Part shown: piece by piece, positions 1 through 10,481 of the stretch
Numbering within the stretch: position 1 is the first letter of the stretch
Layout: every line of letters begins with the position of its first letter
NCBI RefSeq assembly: GCF_011064615.1
Contig: NZ_JAALJH010000074.1
Span: forward strand, 1 to 48,161
DNA length: 48,161 bases
Reading direction: 5' to 3'
Source: Aquisphaera insulae
Lineage (GTDB): Bacteria > Planctomycetota > Planctomycetia > Isosphaerales > Isosphaeraceae
The notes under the pieces: model-generated
The model's database searches: none
Told to the model about the DNA's origin: nothing
The model's input: only the letters and a program-made list of their open reading frames with translations
Translations under genes and position numbers: made by a program

Positions 1-417
1 TCTTCCGCCGGATGAACCTACGATATCCCAAAGACCGAGGGCAGCAGTGGGATACCTCGACGTTGTTTGTTTACACGAATCCGAAGAAGCGGAACCGAGC
101 ATCCATCGATAGGGCTATCTGAACAATCGTGCATTCGGGAAGAGCACCGCAACCTGGGAGGGGCCTGAAGGGGGCATTCTGGTCTGCGGGAGGGGCCTGA
201 CGGGGTCATCCTGGTCTGCGACCGGTGTCCTGGAATGATGGTGGCTTTTCTGTCGCGGGTGGTCGATGGTTACGGCAGTTGGGCGACGTCGTAATCCTGG
301 GTCATCGACTCGTCCTCGGCATCCTCAATCGGTAGGTGACAGTGACCGGCTTCGGCTGCCAGCATCCCGCACGCTCGGGGTACTCGGCGTGCTGTACCGG
401 CCTCGCTTCCTTCGTCC
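1..417. other. stretch without a supported gene
   Basis: I see no convincing gene here. Short open frames exist on both strands but have no recognisable family, ribosome-binding site or planctomycete-like composition. The only clear structure is the 32-bp tandem repeat at 156-219. The 3' end of the DUF6928-like gene abuts on the right. Confidence 0.5.
156..219. repeat. two-copy 32-bp tandem repeat
   Basis: Copy 1 (156-187) and copy 2 (188-219) are directly adjacent and share the pattern GGGAGGGGCCTGA, a G-rich centre, then CTGGTCTGC. They differ at only a few positions. Function unknown; it may reflect replication slippage or be the edge of a larger repeat. Confidence 0.75.
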
Positions 418-1095
418 TCAGCCCGTTGTAAAGGGCCACCACCAACGCTTGACTGTTATCCTCTCGAACGACTCCATCGGCAACTCGATCGGGTCGATCT
501 CATCGCTCGTCCGGTCAGGTCTGCAACCCAGCCACCGCCCCATGATCTCGAAGGTCAGTTCTTCACCGAACGCCGAGGTGTCGAACTCCTCCATCTGCCC
601 GTCGATGTCGGCAAAGAAGAACCGCCGTCCGTCACGGACGACCGACCTCTCGAAGTGGGGCCTCTCCTCGTCCAACAGGTCGCCTTCATCCAGCACCACC
701 CCGTCGTCGGCAGTGCCCCCGAAGGCTCGGACCAGATTCCCCCGCTCGAAGTAGGCGTAGCCCCAGAGGTTGACGACGCTATGCAGACCAACCCGCAACA
801 CCGCCGCTTGTGGGAATGCAGCCAAGATCCGTGCCGTCATCGGGTCGGCCCTGGGTTCCAGGCAGGCGTTCACGATGTCGGGGTGACCGATGATCGCAGC
901 GCCCTCGTACGCACCGATGACCAGGGCGTCGGGGTAGACGCCCACGTCGAGGGTCGTCATCTCCCGGCTGCGGCATGGCCCGAGGCCCAGGACGGAGATC
1001 AGCCGCCGTGCCCGCTCCGGGTCGTGCGTCGGCATGGCGCTGAGATGGCGAGGGCTCCGCTCGCTGACCAAGATGCAAGACGCCTTCCAACCCAT
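418..1095 (-). CDS. DUF6928-like hypothetical protein
   Basis: The product is 225 residues with no signal peptide or membrane span, so probably cytoplasmic. It begins MGWKASCILVSE and has a conserved-looking block around residues 35-60 (TTLDVGVYPDALVIGAYEGA), which resembles the DUF6928 family from memory; function is unknown for that family. The open frame extends upstream to 1194, but the ATG at 1095 is preferred because a GGGGGAG ribosome-binding site lies eight bases upstream and the longer N-terminus has no family-like sequence. The C-terminus is Trp-rich (KRWWWPF). It is followed on the same strand by nothing and preceded by a methyltransferase 131 bp upstream. The family assignment is moderate; the gene call is stronger. 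Confidence 0.7.
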   Translation of the reverse strand: MGWKASCILVSERSPRHLSAMPTHDPERARRLISVLGLGPCRSREMTTLDVGVYPDALVIGAYEGAAIIGHPDIVNACLEPRADPMTARILAAFPQAAVLRVGLHSVVNLWGYAYFERGNLVRAFGGTADDGVVLDEGDLLDEERPHFERSVVRDGRRFFFADIDGQMEEFDTSAFGEELTFEIMGRWLGCRPDRTSDEIDPIELPMESFERITVKRWWWPFTTG

Positions 1096-1226
1096 GTGTG
1101 AAACTCCCCCGTCCCTGGCTCCTTCAGTTGGCTTACAACCGGAGCCTCTGCCCATTGAGGTGGGCCACGTCCCCAAGTCGTGAAGTTGGTCCAAGACCGC
1201 CCATGTTGCGGGCCATCCCGGTCATC

Positions 1227-1829
1227 CTAGCTGGACCGAGCGAGCCAAACCGTGCGGTGCCCGCACGCCGGGTCTTCGATGACGTGGGATATCACGTCGA
1301 ATCCGCTTCGGTTCAGCAGAAGTCGATAGTCCGCTTCGCCCAGGCTCCCGTGGTAGAGCGGCTCGCCCATGAACATCCCGATCGACTCACCGTGGGCGGG
1401 GCCGCTGGTGAACATCAGGGCTGCCTTCGGGGCGGCATGGCTGCGGAAGACCTCGAACATCCCACGCTGGTCTTCGGGGCCGAGGTGGAAGAAGCTGTCC
1501 CAGGCCAGCAGGCCGTCGAACTCGCGGTCCAGGGCCAGGGTCCGCATGTCCGACACGACCCAGGCATGGTCGGGAAACCGTTCCCGGCAGATGCCGATCA
1601 GGGCAGGCGACGAGTCGATGCCGGTCACGCCGTGGCCCGCCTCGATGAAGTATCGGTCGATCGGCTCACCGCCGCCGCATCCGATGTCGAGGACGGAAGC
1701 GTTCGGCGGGAGCAGGCCCAGGAACCGATCGAGCCACGTTTTCTCACGCAGATCCCGCCCCCGACCCTGGTCCCACTCCTTCGCATGGCGCTGATAGAGC
1801 GCTATATTTTCGTCTGCGGGGGATGCCAT
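1227..1829 (-). CDS. class I SAM-dependent methyltransferase
   Basis: This 200-residue protein has a Rossmann-type SAM-binding motif I (VLDIGCGGGEP, about residues 46-56), an acidic end of strand beta-2 (GIDSSPALI, about 70-78) and a motif II/III-like VVSDMRTLAL. That is the usual order of a small-molecule class I methyltransferase. The substrate cannot be told from sequence. The ATG at 1829 is chosen over the GTG at 1844 because it matches the usual start of the family (MASPADENIALYQRHA) and has a weak GAGAAG upstream. Transcribed leftward toward the DUF6928-like gene, 131 bp away. Confidence 0.85.
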   Translation of the reverse strand: MASPADENIALYQRHAKEWDQGRGRDLREKTWLDRFLGLLPPNASVLDIGCGGGEPIDRYFIEAGHGVTGIDSSPALIGICRERFPDHAWVVSDMRTLALDREFDGLLAWDSFFHLGPEDQRGMFEVFRSHAAPKAALMFTSGPAHGESIGMFMGEPLYHGSLGEADYRLLLNRSGFDVISHVIEDPACGHRTVWLARSS

Positions 1830-1902
1830 TCTCTTCTCGCACACGAAGGGAGCGCTGACGAGCTTGCATGAGCCACTGTGAAACCGGCCATCGTCGCTCG
1901 CC

Positions 1903-2145
1903 TCACCCAGGACGCCCGAAGTCCGGGTTCAGCTTGGCCTCCGACCAATCCTTGAGGTTGAGCCAAAGCTCGCCCCGATGGCGCGCCTTCAGGCCAAACG
2001 TCTTGCTGCCCTCGTCATCCGTGAGTACGAAGTTCCCGGCCTCCAACTCGTCAGCCACGTCCTTCAGGAAGTGTGCCCAACTCCTCGCCAGGACGTACTT
2101 CTGTTCCTGATCCCGACCGAAGTGGATGACCCGTGAGTACGCGCA
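1903..2145 (-). pseudogene. 5'-truncated gene remnant, family unknown
   Basis: An open frame on the minus strand gives about 80 codons of normal-looking protein, including segments HFGRDQEQKYVLARSWAHFL, DELEAGNFVLTDDEGSKTFG and RGELWLNLKDWSEAKLNPDF, and ends at a TGA (1903-1905). It has no ATG or GTG; the frame is closed upstream by a TGA at 2146-2148 that sits in the first unit of a 21-bp tandem repeat. The composition looks coding (balanced charge, many Trp, Leu, Glu) but the start is missing. I read it as the C-terminal part of a gene that lost its 5' end. I do not recognise the family. Confidence 0.4.
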
Positions 2146-2176
2146 TCATGGCCACGAGTACGCGCATCTTGGCCAC
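2135..2176. repeat. two-copy 21-bp tandem repeat
   Basis: Copies at 2135-2155 and 2156-2176 read GAGTACGCGCATC, then A or T, then TGGCCAC, differing at one base. The repeat marks the point where the truncated minus-strand gene remnant loses its reading frame. Confidence 0.75.
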
Positions 2177-2557
2177 GCATCCAAGATAGAGAAGACAGGG
2201 GAGCGGGGGAAGGCACAGTCTGAACGGCTCGACGATTCCTCATCCACCTCTGGGTGCCTGGCCACCAACGTCCCCAATGTCCTCCGGGTCATCAATCCCC
2301 TCCCAAAATCCTTCAGACTTCCTCCTTTGAGTGCCTGGCCACCAAACCTCCCACCAACACGGCCACCCGCCCGCAGCTCCGTGCCAACTGCCAGGCTCGT
2401 CGGACCCTCGAGCTAGCCGTCTCGGGTCGGTGCCCCATCCTTCCACGATTTCCGATTTTGGTGAAACTGGCCGGTGCATTTTCTGGACTGTACTGAATAG
2501 GCGATCGCGCGATGCTGCGCGCTCCACTCAGTGCACCCAACGCGAAGGCGGCCGGCG
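2177..2557. other. intergenic region with short dispersed repeat
   Basis: No gene is supported. The 14-mer GTGCCTGGCCACCA occurs twice, at 2254-2267 and 2331-2344. From memory, motifs of this kind are scattered between genes in some planctomycete genomes; this could not be checked. The start of the next gene lies at the right edge. Confidence 0.5.
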
Positions 2558-4060
2558 ATGAAGACCAGGGTCCGGGCTTCGAGGAAGAGTCGGAATGCGG
2601 TGGCGGCGCGGCCGAAGGGCCGGGGCGCCGATCCCCGGGGCATGGAGCGGAGGACGGCGGACTACCTCAGGGACGCCGGCCTCGGCACCAGCGATCACGA
2701 GCGATCGCTGCTGGCAAAAGCCGCCGAGCTCTCCTGGAAGATCGAGCAGGCCGAGAAGGCGGAATCCGCCTTCCTGGCGAAAGTTACGGCGAAAGCGAAG
2801 GAGCCGAGGAAGCCGACGCCCGCGACGATCGAAGCCAATCGCGATCGGGTCGAGGTCCTCACCAAAAAGCTCCTGGCGTGGACCGGCTGGGTGGACGATC
2901 CCCGGGAGCGGGCCGGGGCGATCATCGCCGAGCTTCAGACGACCGAGGCGGGCCGGCTGACGCTCCGCGGCCACTGGCGGACGCTCCGCGACTGGATCCG
3001 GCTGGGGGGCGAGATCGGACTCCCCGAGCGGCATCAGTTCGTGCGATTCCTCGGCGGTGACTCCTGGGATGTGACGATCGACCCGCTGATCAATGCCGTC
3101 TTCCGGGCCTGCAATGCACTCGATCCCAATGGCATGGCGGGCTGCGAGGCGTACTTCGCCGCCGCGCGTGCGAATGCGAGAAGGGGCGAAGGGCGAGGGG
3201 CGAGGGGCGAGGAGGAGCAGACGGAGGGACGGGGAGAGATCATCGGTTGCCAGGCTCGGGACGGAAGCGCGGTGATTGACGGCACGGGCCGATGTCAGCC
3301 ATTCCCCCCTTCCTCCTCGTCCCTCGCCCCTCGCCCCTCGCCCCTTTCCGAAGCCCCTCGCAGAAGCCCCTTGACAGGATGCCCGGACTTCCTGATCGAG
3401 TCGCTCTCCTGGCGCGAGCTGGGGCCGCCGCCGAAGTCGGTGGATGCGGCCCGGACGTTCCTGCTGCGGGTCATCGATGACGAGCTCGGGCGGATCGAGG
3501 CCCTGGACGGTCGTGCGGAAGAATCCGGTGGTGACGAGGCCGCGGCGTTCCTCGCCGAAGCCGAGCTCGAGGGGCCGCGGCGGGAAATCGCGGCGATGAG
3601 CCGGGAGTTGATGGAGGTCCTCGACGAGCTCTGCCGGCTCCGCAAGGGGAAGGAGGCCGCTTCGGTTGGAGCCGGCTCCGTCCGGCGACCGCTTGAGCCG
3701 GAGTCGTCGATCGTCGCCACCGAAAATGGGGAAAACACGACGGTGAACCTCCCGGCTGATTCGGCGAAAGATGCTTGTCGCGAAGGAGATCCGACACGCA
3801 TTCGGGATACGCCATGCGACGAACGGAGCCAATTCGAGGGCGAGGGCGGCTCGCCGGCGTTGTGTCCGGAGCCGAGGATCTTCCGAGAAGGCCAGGGCGA
3901 TCGAGGCCCCTCACCCCAACCCTCTCCCGCCGAGCGGGAGAGGGAGAGAGTCTTGCCGGACCGCCGGGGAGGGGATGAGGAGGACCGGCCAGTATCGGCG
4001 GCCGGTGTGGCGGAGCGGTTCTTGCTGGGCGGCCGTCCCAAAGCGGCGGCCTGGGTCGGG
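2558..4060 (+). CDS. planctomycete hypothetical protein, disrupted, no credible 3' end
   Basis: The ATG at 2558 (MKTRVRASRKS) starts a frame that resembles a large family of planctomycete hypothetical proteins of unknown function. Typical blocks are HERSLLAKAAELSWKIEQAE (about residues 46-65), a TTEAG..LRGHWRTLRDWI block (about 130-150), ACNALDP (about 182-188) and a C-terminal helical block LLRVIDDELGRIEALDGRAE (about 300-320). The central part (about residues 208-270) is not protein-like: it is the translation of a G-rich inverted repeat inserted in frame. A second repeat at 3920-3944 is also translated. The frame then stays open to 7261, but beyond 4060 it is only the antisense of two solid genes, so the true end is unknown. 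The family tail may continue in another frame that stops at 3978, which would imply a frameshift between about 3710 and 3810. The end given here is simply the edge of the opposing gene. Confidence 0.5.
3181..3351. repeat. large G-rich inverted repeat inserted in a coding frame
   Basis: The left arm (3181-3220) has repeated GGGCGAGG units and the right arm (3309-3351) has their complement, CCTCGCCC units, with about 90 bases between. The arms would pair over roughly 35-40 bases with few mismatches. The element length keeps the surrounding protein frame open, and family-like protein sequence resumes immediately after it. Confidence 0.75.
3920..3944. repeat. REP-like hairpin repeat
   Basis: A perfect 11-bp stem, CCCTCTCCCGC (3920-3930) and GCGGGAGAGGG (3934-3944), with loop CGA, preceded by CTCACCCCAA. 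From memory this is a common type of dispersed extragenic palindrome in high-GC bacteria, so it argues that the translated frame over it is not real protein. Confidence 0.75.
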
Positions 4061-5914
4061 CTAGCGAACGACGGCCTGGAACGAGACCTCGCCGGAGGCC
4101 CCGGGGGCGATCACGCCGGGGAGATCCCACTTGAGCTCGGTCGAGCCGACCTTGTTGTCGCCCGAGGAGAAGCTCGTCCCCTTCGGCCCGCGGGCGGTCC
4201 CCTTCACGTACTCGAGACGCGGGAGGAGGCTGTCGACGATCGAGGCCGATCGGATGGGCGTGTTGCCCATGTTCCGATAGGTGATGGTGAAGGTGATGGT
4301 GTCGCCGGGCTCGGCCTCGGTGGCGCTGACGCGCTTGATGATGGCCATGCCGGGGCGGGGCGGTGGCGTCTCGATGCCGGTCATGGAATGGGCCTGCCAG
4401 GTCATGACGTCCTGCATGGCGCCGACGACCAGGCCCTTCATCACGGCCGACTCCGCGGTCTTGATGCCGTCGAGCCTGAGCCGCTCCTTCATCATTGCGG
4501 GCTGGACCCTTGCCAGGGCCTGCGAGGCGGGCTGGTTCTGGGAGCCGACCGTGGCATGCTGGACGTTCAGGTAGCCGTCGAGGGCACGCATCTCGGAGCT
4601 CTCGCCGACGTGATTCTTCGCCTCCAGGTCCTGGGCCCGGCGGCGTTCGCGGGCGAGCTCCGCGGCCTGCTTCTGGACCAGGCGGTTGGCGTGCGATCGG
4701 CTGTCGGCCTGCTCGAACTTCTCGACCTTGCGGTTGACGTTGGCGCTGTGGATCTCGATGGCCTGGTTGGCGCCGGTGGCCACCTGGATCTCCGCGAATC
4801 GCGGGGCGTAGACGCAGACGCGATTGGTGGGGAGGACGCGGTGCTTGGAGCGATCGCCGAGCCCGATGTCGAACTTCATGACGGCGTCGCGGGGATCGAT
4901 CCCCTGGAGGTTGCCGTCGCCGCCCACGCCCGCCGGGGCACCGCCGTCGCCGCCGTCGCAGAGGTATTCATCGCGGGGAAGCCACGGGCGGCCGGGGGGC
5001 GGCGGCGTGCCGCAGACCGGGCCGCAGGGCAACTGGCAGGGATCGCCTGCCGGGGACGAGAACGGGCAGCGGGTCGACCCGACCGCGGCGATGGCATCGA
5101 GCCCCGCGTCGCCGGTCGCGCCGGCCTGGATCTCCTCGACCGAGGGCCTCCGGCCGCCGATCCGGACGATCGCCATGACGCGGCCGAGGGCCTGGGCGAC
5201 CTTGATCGGGTTCTCGGTGGGATTGAGCGTGACGACCGGGATCCGGTCCTTCGGGAGCTTGATCGGGATGGCCTGTTCCGGCTCTTCCAGGTAGATCACC
5301 TTGGTCAGGAGCCGGCCGCCGTCGATGACCCCCCAGAGCTCTTCATCCGTGAAGACGACGCGGATCGGGTACCTGGCCGGGTCGATCTCGCGGGGACGAT
5401 GCAGGTGCCCGACGACCTCGATGACCGGGAAGAGCTCCGCCCCGGGCCGCTCGGTGATGTTGGAGATGCGGAGGCGGTAGCCGGTCCCTCGCTCGAGGCC
5501 GACGGTCGCGATCCCCGCGCCGTCGCCGATGGGGACCGGCGTGGCCGTCGGCGCGAGCACCTCGACGGCGAGCCCGGCGGGACCGTCGAAGCGGACGACC
5601 TGGGTCGTCGGGCTGAGGGCCTGGGATGCCTCCTCGGGGCCGTGGCCTTCGGGGGTGACGAGCGCGGTGCCCGGAGGATTCGTCGCGGCCGCCGGTGCCG
5701 GCGCGAGCGGCACGCCGGGCGTGATGTTCGGGGCGGCCGGTGCCGAGGTCACGACCGGGGCCTGCGGTGGCGTGGGCGTGGGGGGCGTGACGGCGGGATC
5801 CTGGGCCGCGGCCCGGTTCGGGCAGAGGGCGGCGACGAGGGAGAGACCCAGGAAGGCGGCCGGGGCGATGCGTCGTCCCGCCTCGGCGCCGCGATATCGA
5901 CCGTGTCGGCTCAT
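4061..5914 (-). CDS. exported protein with C-terminal DUF11 domain
   Basis: The 617-residue product has a signal peptide (charged N-terminus, hydrophobic LGLSLVAALC, cleavage near RAAAQ), a Pro/Ala-rich linker, a globular part containing a VFTDEELWGVIDGG..TKVIYL block, a charged helical stretch that may be coiled coil (about 430-480), and a C-terminal Ig-like DUF11 repeat (PGDTITFTITYRNMGNTPI, with VDSLLPRLEYV). DUF11 domains are found in cell-surface proteins. The start at 5914 is preferred to the longer frame (to 6142) because it gives the signal peptide and has AGGA upstream. The neighbouring gene 6149-7171 shares the FTxxxxxxVxDGGxxxTKVIYL block, so the two look like tandem paralogues. 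Probably an envelope or surface structural protein. Confidence 0.85.
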   Translation of the reverse strand: MSRHGRYRGAEAGRRIAPAAFLGLSLVAALCPNRAAAQDPAVTPPTPTPPQAPVVTSAPAAPNITPGVPLAPAPAAATNPPGTALVTPEGHGPEEASQALSPTTQVVRFDGPAGLAVEVLAPTATPVPIGDGAGIATVGLERGTGYRLRISNITERPGAELFPVIEVVGHLHRPREIDPARYPIRVVFTDEELWGVIDGGRLLTKVIYLEEPEQAIPIKLPKDRIPVVTLNPTENPIKVAQALGRVMAIVRIGGRRPSVEEIQAGATGDAGLDAIAAVGSTRCPFSSPAGDPCQLPCGPVCGTPPPPGRPWLPRDEYLCDGGDGGAPAGVGGDGNLQGIDPRDAVMKFDIGLGDRSKHRVLPTNRVCVYAPRFAEIQVATGANQAIEIHSANVNRKVEKFEQADSRSHANRLVQKQAAELARERRRAQDLEAKNHVGESSEMRALDGYLNVQHATVGSQNQPASQALARVQPAMMKERLRLDGIKTAESAVMKGLVVGAMQDVMTWQAHSMTGIETPPPRPGMAIIKRVSATEAEPGDTITFTITYRNMGNTPIRSASIVDSLLPRLEYVKGTARGPKGTSFSSGDNKVGSTELKWDLPGVIAPGASGEVSFQAVVR

Positions 5915-6148
5915 CGTCACTGGTCCTGCTCTCGAACGGGGGGAGGCCGCGCATCCATGCTCGGCCGGGGGGATCGTCGCGAAGGGGACGCGGGCGCGAG
6001 ACGGCCCGCGGCGAGTGAGGGTCCGCGAAGAAACCCGGCGGAACACGTCACGGACGCGGTCCCGTCGGGTTGCCGGGATGCCGGAGCAAGCTGCTCCGGC
6101 ATCCGATCGCCTGGTGCCGCGGCGATCAGCCGCGGGGATCACCGTACA

Positions 6149-7171
6149 TCACTTGGGCGCCAGCGCCGGGGCGGGGCTGGGCACTCCGACGGCCGGCGGG
6201 GCGGGGGTCGCCGGGGCGGCCGGCGGGGCCAGGCCGGGGGCGGGCGCGGTCGGAGGGGTCACGCCCGGGGCCGGAGCCGCCGGGGTGGCGTGGTCCACCG
6301 GGACCGACTCGACGGCGGCCGGCGGGGTCGGCGAGACGCCCGGAGGCAGGCTGCCCGGGGGCACCTCGGTGACCGGCGCGGTGACCGGTCCGGGAGCCGG
6401 CTCGCCGACGACGGGGCCGGAGACCGGCACGCCCGAGACCGGACCGTTGACGACCCCGGCCGCGGCCGTGGGCATCTCCAGGTCGATCGCACCGAGCCGG
6501 ACGATCAGGAGGATGGTCCCGCGCTTGTCGGCCTCGAGGATCGGGTCGACGCCCGGCTCCAGCCGGGTGGAGACCAGGGTCTCCGCGCTCGAGACGGCCA
6601 GCTCCTGATACTTGGGATCGGGCAGGTAGATGACCTTGGTGACGAAGTTCCCGCCGTCGACGACCTGGTCGAAGTCCTCGGGCGTGAACTGCACCGGGAT
6701 GGCGTTGTGGGCGAGGTAGGCGTCGGTCAGCGGCGTGGTCGGCGCGACCTCGACCGTGGGATAGAGGGTCACCCCCTGGCGTCCCGGGATGTTCGAGAGC
6801 TTGAGGCGGTAGATGTAGCCCTGGTTGAAGTTGTAGCGGGCCGGGACGACGAGCTGGCTACCCATGTAGGTCCGCTCGCCGCCGGGGCCGGTGCCGTTCT
6901 GCCAGCCGATGTTCATCCCGTCGGGGTCGATGAAGTAGACCTGGCTGCGGGTGTTGACGAACCGCCGCCCGTTGGCGCCCATGTCCGCGCCGCCCGGTCC
7001 GCCCCCGCCCATGGTCGCGGCGGTGAACGGCGGGGGGCCCGGCGGGCCGGCGTGATCCCCCTGGACGACGTGGGGGCGCAGCCACTTCTTGAGACCGACG
7101 CCCGGCTTGGTATATCCGAATCCGTCGCCAGCGGTGGCTGCCGCCAGCAGCAGCACTCCGATCGTTTGCAT
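6149..7171 (-). CDS. exported Pro/Ala-rich protein, paralogue of the DUF11 neighbour
   Basis: The 340-residue product starts MQTIGVLLLAAATAGDG, a short signal-like hydrophobic N-terminus, preceded by a good ribosome-binding site (GGGAGG). The core (about residues 80-210) contains YRLKLSNIPGRQGVTLYPTVEV and FTPEDFDQVVDGGNFVTKVIYLPDP, which match blocks in the downstream gene. The last 110 residues are a Pro-Ala-Gly-Val linker with no DUF11 domain. It lies 234 bp upstream of the DUF11 gene in the same direction. I read it as an envelope protein of unknown function whose linker spans the wall or anchors to a partner. An earlier start at 7264 is possible but lacks a signal peptide at its N-terminus. 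Confidence 0.8.
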   Translation of the reverse strand: MQTIGVLLLAAATAGDGFGYTKPGVGLKKWLRPHVVQGDHAGPPGPPPFTAATMGGGGPGGADMGANGRRFVNTRSQVYFIDPDGMNIGWQNGTGPGGERTYMGSQLVVPARYNFNQGYIYRLKLSNIPGRQGVTLYPTVEVAPTTPLTDAYLAHNAIPVQFTPEDFDQVVDGGNFVTKVIYLPDPKYQELAVSSAETLVSTRLEPGVDPILEADKRGTILLIVRLGAIDLEMPTAAAGVVNGPVSGVPVSGPVVGEPAPGPVTAPVTEVPPGSLPPGVSPTPPAAVESVPVDHATPAAPAPGVTPPTAPAPGLAPPAAPATPAPPAVGVPSPAPALAPK

Positions 7172-7540
7172 GGAAATCCTCCCACTCCCTCGACCGAAGC
7201 CGGCCGGCCCGGGGCCGATCGCATCCGATCCGCCGATCGGGGAGAACGCGTGTCTTCCTGACATTCACAGCGACCGACTCGGCAACGGTCGAGTCGAGGA
7301 CCCGCCCGCGGTCGGGCCGCCACGGGCCCGGAGCCGCCCGATCGAGTCGGGATCCGTCATCCGGGACCGGGGCACGGTCCGCAACCCGGTCCGCCATGCT
7401 CCGCATGGTTTTTCGGGCCGCGAGCGGCCTCGGAGAGGCACCGCCTGGGGACCGCCTGCCGGACTTGCGTCTTTCGACGCCTGGCGATTATGATCGGGCA
7501 TTCTCCCTACTTCCTTGAGAAATTGCCGTATATCCAAACC
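7172..7540. other. divergent intergenic region
   Basis: This 369-bp gap separates leftward (ending 7171) and rightward (starting 7541) genes and so should hold both promoters. The only promoter I can propose is the rightward one at 7465-7494. No gene, tRNA or clear operator repeat was seen. Confidence 0.5.
7465..7494 (+). promoter_or_regulatory. candidate sigma-70 type promoter for the LolA-like gene
   Basis: TTGCGT (7465-7470) and TATGAT (7489-7494) are separated by 18 bases. The -10 matches TATAAT at five of six positions; the -35 is weaker. Transcription would start near 7501, which leaves the ATG at 7541 as the first usable start. Confidence 0.4.
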
Positions 7541-8671
7541 ATGCAGCATAAACGGACCGGATTCCGCGTCGCGGCGGCGATCTCCGCGGGTCTCCTCTTC
7601 GGCCTCTCGACGCAATGGACGGCCGTCCGGGCCCAGGCTCCGCTGCCCGCGGGGCCAACGCCCGCGGCCCCACCCGGCGCGGCCCCACCCGCGGCCACGG
7701 CTGCCATCCCCGGCAAGCCCGCCGAGCCGGCGTCGGAGCCGCCGACGGACGCCGAGCGCGTCATCGACTCCGCCATCAAGCGGCTGGCGGGGATCAAGTC
7801 GGTGACGGCGACGATGGTCCAGAACGTCGACATGCTCAAGCAGAAGTTCGCCGTCAAGGGAGAGTATCGCAAGGCGCCCTCCTCGCGCATCTACCTCCGG
7901 CTCACCATCGACGGCCTGGCCGACTCGACCGGCACCCAGCTCCAGGTCTGCGACGGGGAGACCCTCTGGGAGTATCAGCAGATCCTCGACGCCCAGTTGT
8001 ACCGCAAGCGGAGCATCAAGCCGATCCTCGAGCGGCTGAACTCCCCGGACATGGACGCGAAGACCCGCGATCAGGTCATGACCCAGCTCGGCTTCGCCGG
8101 CCCCGAGACCCTGCTGCTGGGGCTGCGGAAGGCGGTCAAGTTCAGTCAGAAGGAAGAAGGGACGCTCGACGGCAGGCCCGTGTACATCCTCCGGGGGACG
8201 TGGCGGAGTCGCGCCGGGCTCACCGGCCCGGACTCTCGGCCCATCCCCGCGACCGGCCCCCTGCCCCCCATCATCCCCAGCCAGGCCATCCTTTACCTGG
8301 GCAAGGACGACGGCTGGCCCTACAAGATCAACCTGGTTGGCACCGTGCCGACGCTCCTCCAGCGGCCGCGTTTCGGTCCCGACGGCCGCCCCTTGCCGAA
8401 GAACCTGACCGAGAACATCGAGCCCAGCAAGATGGACCTGGTCTACTCGGACGTCAAGCTCGATGCCTCGATCCCCGCCAGCATGTTCGCCTGGCAGGCC
8501 CCGCCCAACGCCAGCGTCGAGGACGATACCGACACCATCCTCAACGTGCTCGACCGCACGATCCAGGCCCAGGCGATGGTGAAGCGAGCCCAGGCGGTCC
8601 AGCAGGACGGTCCGGTGCTCAACCAGTCTCTCGAGATTCCCACGCCTCCCTCGGAGCCGACCCCCCGCTAG
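7541..8671 (+). CDS. LolA-like exported outer-membrane lipoprotein-sorting domain protein
   Basis: The 376-residue product has a signal peptide (RVAAAISAGLLFGLS, cleavage near VRAQ), a Pro/Ala-rich linker, then a LolA/LolB-like beta-fold: VTATMVQNVDMLKQKFAVKGEYRKAPSSRIYLRL, LQVCDGETLWEYQQI and a long second half. LolA-fold proteins carry hydrophobic ligands through the periplasm; many planctomycete copies are of unknown cargo. The start at 7541 is chosen over the in-frame start at 7490 because the candidate -10 overlaps 7490 and the signal peptide is better placed. There is no obvious ribosome-binding site. The sulfite reductase gene follows 22 bp later, suggesting cotranscription, although a functional link is not evident. 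Confidence 0.8.
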   Translation: MQHKRTGFRVAAAISAGLLFGLSTQWTAVRAQAPLPAGPTPAAPPGAAPPAATAAIPGKPAEPASEPPTDAERVIDSAIKRLAGIKSVTATMVQNVDMLKQKFAVKGEYRKAPSSRIYLRLTIDGLADSTGTQLQVCDGETLWEYQQILDAQLYRKRSIKPILERLNSPDMDAKTRDQVMTQLGFAGPETLLLGLRKAVKFSQKEEGTLDGRPVYILRGTWRSRAGLTGPDSRPIPATGPLPPIIPSQAILYLGKDDGWPYKINLVGTVPTLLQRPRFGPDGRPLPKNLTENIEPSKMDLVYSDVKLDASIPASMFAWQAPPNASVEDDTDTILNVLDRTIQAQAMVKRAQAVQQDGPVLNQSLEIPTPPSEPTPR

Positions 8672-8693
8672 TCACGAAAGCAGGTTCAGGACG

Positions 8694-10477
<1,784 letters not shown>

Positions 10478-10481
<4 letters not shown>

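Noticed and set aside
3181..3351. Repeated GGGCGAGG units as a CRISPR-like array
   Set aside because: The units are adjacent with no spacers and form one inverted pair, and no cas genes are nearby.
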